The position numbers and the translations under genes are program-made. From contig CAKTMK010000039.1 of assembly GCA_934574045.1 (NCBI GenBank), positions 1-21,898 on the forward strand: a DNA stretch of 21,898 nt, read 5' to 3'. A model generated the notes under the pieces. It searched no databases. It had not been told where the DNA came from and saw nothing but the letters and a program-made list of their open reading frames with translations. Below are positions 19,927 through 21,898 of this stretch, piece after piece (position 1 is the first letter of the stretch; each line of letters begins with the position of its first letter). The DNA comes from an uncultured Oscillibacter sp. (GTDB lineage Bacteria > Bacillota > Clostridia > Oscillospirales > Oscillospiraceae).

Positions 19927-21069
19927 ATGGATTTTCATCTGTCTAACGAGCAGCTGCTGCTCCGTAAGATGTACCGTGAATTCGCCGAGAACGAAGTAAA
20001 GCCTCTGGCCGAAGAACTCGACGAGGAAGAGCGCTTCCCCATGGAGACCGTCCAGAAGATGGGCAAGCTGGGCATGATGGGCATTTACTTCCCCAAGGAG
20101 TACGGCGGTGCCGGCGGCGACGTTCTCTCCTATGCCATGTGCGTGGAGGAGCTGGCCAAGGTCTGCGGCACCACCGCCGTGGTCGTCTCCGCCCACACCT
20201 CCCTGTGCTGCGCCCCCATCTTTGAGCACGGCACCGAGGAGCAGAAGAAGAAGTATCTGCCCGACCTGCTCAGCGGCCGCAAGATCGGCGCGTTCGGCCT
20301 GACCGAGCCCGGCGCCGGCACCGACGCGTCCGGCCAGCAGACCACCGCCGTTCTGGAGGGCGACCACTACGTCCTCAACGGCTCCAAGTGCTTCATCACC
20401 AACGGCAACGTGGCCGATACCTTCGTGGTCTTCGCCATGACCGACAAGAAGGCCGGCAACCACGGCATCTCCGCGTTCATCGTGGAGAAGGGCTTCCCCG
20501 GCTTCTCCACCGGCAAGCACGAGAAGAAGATGGGCATCCGCGGTTCTTCCACCTGCGACCTGATCTTTGAGGACTGCATCGTTCCCAAGGAGAACCTGCT
20601 GGGCAAAGAGGGCAAGGGCTTTAAGATCGCCATGATGACGCTGGACGGCGGCCGTATCGGCATTGCCGCGCAGGCTCTGGGTCTGGGTGAGGGCGCCATC
20701 CTCGAGGCCATCAAGTACACCAAGGAGCGCGTCCAGTTCGGCAAGCGTCTGAGCCAGTTCCAGAACACCCAGTTCCAGCTGGCCGATATGCACTGCCGTA
20801 TGCAGGCCGCCCAGTATCTGGTCTACGCTGCCGCCTGCAAGAAGCAGCTCCACGAGGACTATTCCATGGACGCCGCCATGGCCAAGCTGTTCGCTGCCGA
20901 GGCCGCTTCCGATGTGACCCGCCGCGCCGTGCAGCTCTTCGGCGGCTACGGCTACACCCGTGAGTATCCCGTGGAGCGCATGATGCGCGACGCGAAGATC
21001 ACCGAGATCTACGAGGGTACTTCCGAGGTCCAGCGGATGGTCATTTCCAGCCATCTGGGCGTGAAATAA
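19927..21069 (+). CDS. bcd: Butyryl-CoA dehydrogenase
   Basis: 380-residue acyl-CoA dehydrogenase, FAD-dependent, cytoplasmic. Reduces crotonyl-CoA to butyryl-CoA. Signatures are GAFGLTEPGAGTDASG with the following FITNG, GIRGSSTCDLIFEDC, and the C-terminal RDAKITEIYEGTSEVQRMVI, where E363 is the likely catalytic base. A GAAGGAG site precedes ATG 19927, 24 nt after hbd. Being next to etfB (18-nt gap) suggests a Bcd-EtfAB complex that couples crotonyl-CoA reduction by NADH to ferredoxin reduction (electron bifurcation), as in Clostridium and Acidaminococcus. Bifurcation is inferred from family and context. Confidence 0.96.
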   Translation: MDFHLSNEQLLLRKMYREFAENEVKPLAEELDEEERFPMETVQKMGKLGMMGIYFPKEYGGAGGDVLSYAMCVEELAKVCGTTAVVVSAHTSLCCAPIFEHGTEEQKKKYLPDLLSGRKIGAFGLTEPGAGTDASGQQTTAVLEGDHYVLNGSKCFITNGNVADTFVVFAMTDKKAGNHGISAFIVEKGFPGFSTGKHEKKMGIRGSSTCDLIFEDCIVPKENLLGKEGKGFKIAMMTLDGGRIGIAAQALGLGEGAILEAIKYTKERVQFGKRLSQFQNTQFQLADMHCRMQAAQYLVYAAACKKQLHEDYSMDAAMAKLFAAEAASDVTRRAVQLFGGYGYTREYPVERMMRDAKITEIYEGTSEVQRMVISSHLGVK

Positions 21070-21087
21070 GACAGGAGGTAGAGTGAA

Positions 21088-21888
21088 ATGAAAATCATTG
21101 TCAGTGTAAAGCAGGTCCCCGATACCTCCGGTAAGGTGGCTGTGAATCCAGACGGCACGCTGGACCGTGCGTCCATGCAGACCATCACCAACCCCGACGA
21201 CCTGAACGCCGTTGAGGCCGCTCTGAAGCTGAAGGACGAGACCGGCTGCAAGGTCATCGTCGTGACCATGGGTCCCCCGCCGGCGGCCGGTATGCTGCGC
21301 GAGCTGATGGCCATGGGCGCGGACGAGGGCGTTCTGGTCTCCGCCCGTGAGTTCGGCGGCTCCGATACTTACGCTACCTCTCAGATTCTGGCCGCTGCCA
21401 TCAACCGCATCGGCGTGGAGAAGGACGACATCGTGATGTGCGGCCGTCAGGCTATCGACGGCGACACCGCTCAGGTCGGCCCCCAGATCGCTGAGAAGCT
21501 GCACCTGCCTCAGGTGACCTATGCCGCCGACATCCAGAAGACCGGCGACACCATCACCGTCAAGCGTATGCTCGAGGACGGCTATATGACCATCAAGGTC
21601 AAGACCCCCTGCCTGCTGACCTGCATCAAGGAGCTGAACACTCCGCGCTACATGAGCGTCGGCGGCATCTTCGAGGCTTACAGCAAGCCCCTGCAGACCT
21701 TCGACTATGAGGCGCTGAAGGACGATCCCCTGATCGACGCCACTACCATCGGCCTGAAGGGCTCTCCCACCAACATTCTCACCTCCTTCACGCCGCCCCA
21801 GAAGGGCGCCGGCATGATGCTGGAGGGCGCCGACAAGAGCACCTGCGAGCAGCTCGCCGGTATTCTGGCGAAGAAGCACATCATCTGA
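21088..21888 (+). CDS. etfB: Electron transfer flavoprotein beta subunit
   Basis: 266 residues, full length. Begins MKIIVSVKQVPDTSGKVAV, as in clostridial EtfB, with DLNAVEAALKLKDETGCKVIVVTMGPP and the later CGRQAIDGDTAQVGPQIAEKL segment that helps bind nucleotide. With EtfA it passes electrons from NADH to Bcd and, in bifurcating forms, to ferredoxin. AGGAGGT precedes the ATG. Only 10 nt remain after the stop, and these include AAAGGGG, an evident ribosome-binding site for the next gene, which by family habit should be etfA. Confidence 0.96.
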   Translation: MKIIVSVKQVPDTSGKVAVNPDGTLDRASMQTITNPDDLNAVEAALKLKDETGCKVIVVTMGPPPAAGMLRELMAMGADEGVLVSAREFGGSDTYATSQILAAAINRIGVEKDDIVMCGRQAIDGDTAQVGPQIAEKLHLPQVTYAADIQKTGDTITVKRMLEDGYMTIKVKTPCLLTCIKELNTPRYMSVGGIFEAYSKPLQTFDYEALKDDPLIDATTIGLKGSPTNILTSFTPPQKGAGMMLEGADKSTCEQLAGILAKKHII

Positions 21889-21898
21889 GAAAGGGGTA

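Noticed and set aside
19015..21879. 954-codon minus-strand open frame antisense to hbd, bcd and etfB
   Set aside because: The three plus-strand genes are unambiguous, and the antisense product is a low-complexity mix of L, G, V, H and D typical of the complement of high-GC coding sequence. No ribosome-binding site or family resemblance was seen. Its length reflects strong codon bias.
1..21898. CRISPR arrays, insertion sequences, prophage genes, tRNA or rRNA genes
   Set aside because: No regularly spaced repeats, transposase or integrase motifs, terminal inverted repeats, or cloverleaf-like segments were recognised by eye in either strand.

Overview
This is a chromosomal window of about 21.9 kb from a high-GC, anaerobic, Gram-positive bacterium. 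The likeliest source is a butyrate-forming gut clostridium of the Oscillospiraceae type (relatives of Flavonifractor, Intestinimonas, Oscillibacter). The reasons are the crt-hbd-bcd-etfB butyryl-CoA operon, the Firmicutes-type infC-rpmI-rplT operon with a structured leader and attenuator, several families typical of Clostridia (DUF4364, DUF4358, DUF3048/YerB, DUF6514), strong AGGAGG ribosome-binding sites, and an apparent Spo0A-box cluster. I see no phage, transposon, CRISPR array, rRNA or tRNA gene.

Layout. 1-310: a probable 28-residue TTG-started minus-strand peptide gene behind twin operator-like palindromes. 311-1237: a short Na/Pi-cotransporter family protein. 1332-2684 (minus): glutamate dehydrogenase, convergent with it and sharing a bidirectional terminator. 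3005-3571: a phosphoribosyltransferase with a strong promoter and terminator. 3801-6880: a three-gene unit of DUF4358 lipoprotein, MBOAT acyltransferase and DHHW/AlgJ-like protein, probably exopolymer or cell-surface acylation. 6958-7533 (minus): a DUF4364 winged-helix protein. 7683-12913: a tight run of DUF3048 lipoprotein, XRE regulator, comEC, holA and rnmV, with 4-nt overlaps at two junctions. 13199-13444: a DUF6514 gene behind what look like Spo0A boxes. 13563-15260: glutaminyl-tRNA synthetase. 15318-15440 (minus): a 40-residue Gln/Asn-rich peptide. 15789-16928: infC (AUU start), rpmI and rplT behind an L20-leader-like attenuator. 17186-17911 (minus): trmB. 18233-21888: crt, hbd, bcd and etfB, with etfA expected just beyond the edge.

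How the genes work together. The last operon converts 3-hydroxybutyryl-CoA chemistry into butyryl-CoA, with Bcd-EtfAB expected to couple NADH oxidation to ferredoxin reduction. Thiolase is not in the window. The translation genes (glnS, infC-rpmI-rplT, trmB, rnmV) and holA are housekeeping. The less understood parts are the small genes and control regions: the Spo0A-box/DUF6514 pair, the Gln/Asn-rich peptide next to glnS, the twin-palindrome peptide gene, and the structured crt leader. Nearly all the other long reading frames are antisense or out-of-frame shadows caused by high GC and were left out.
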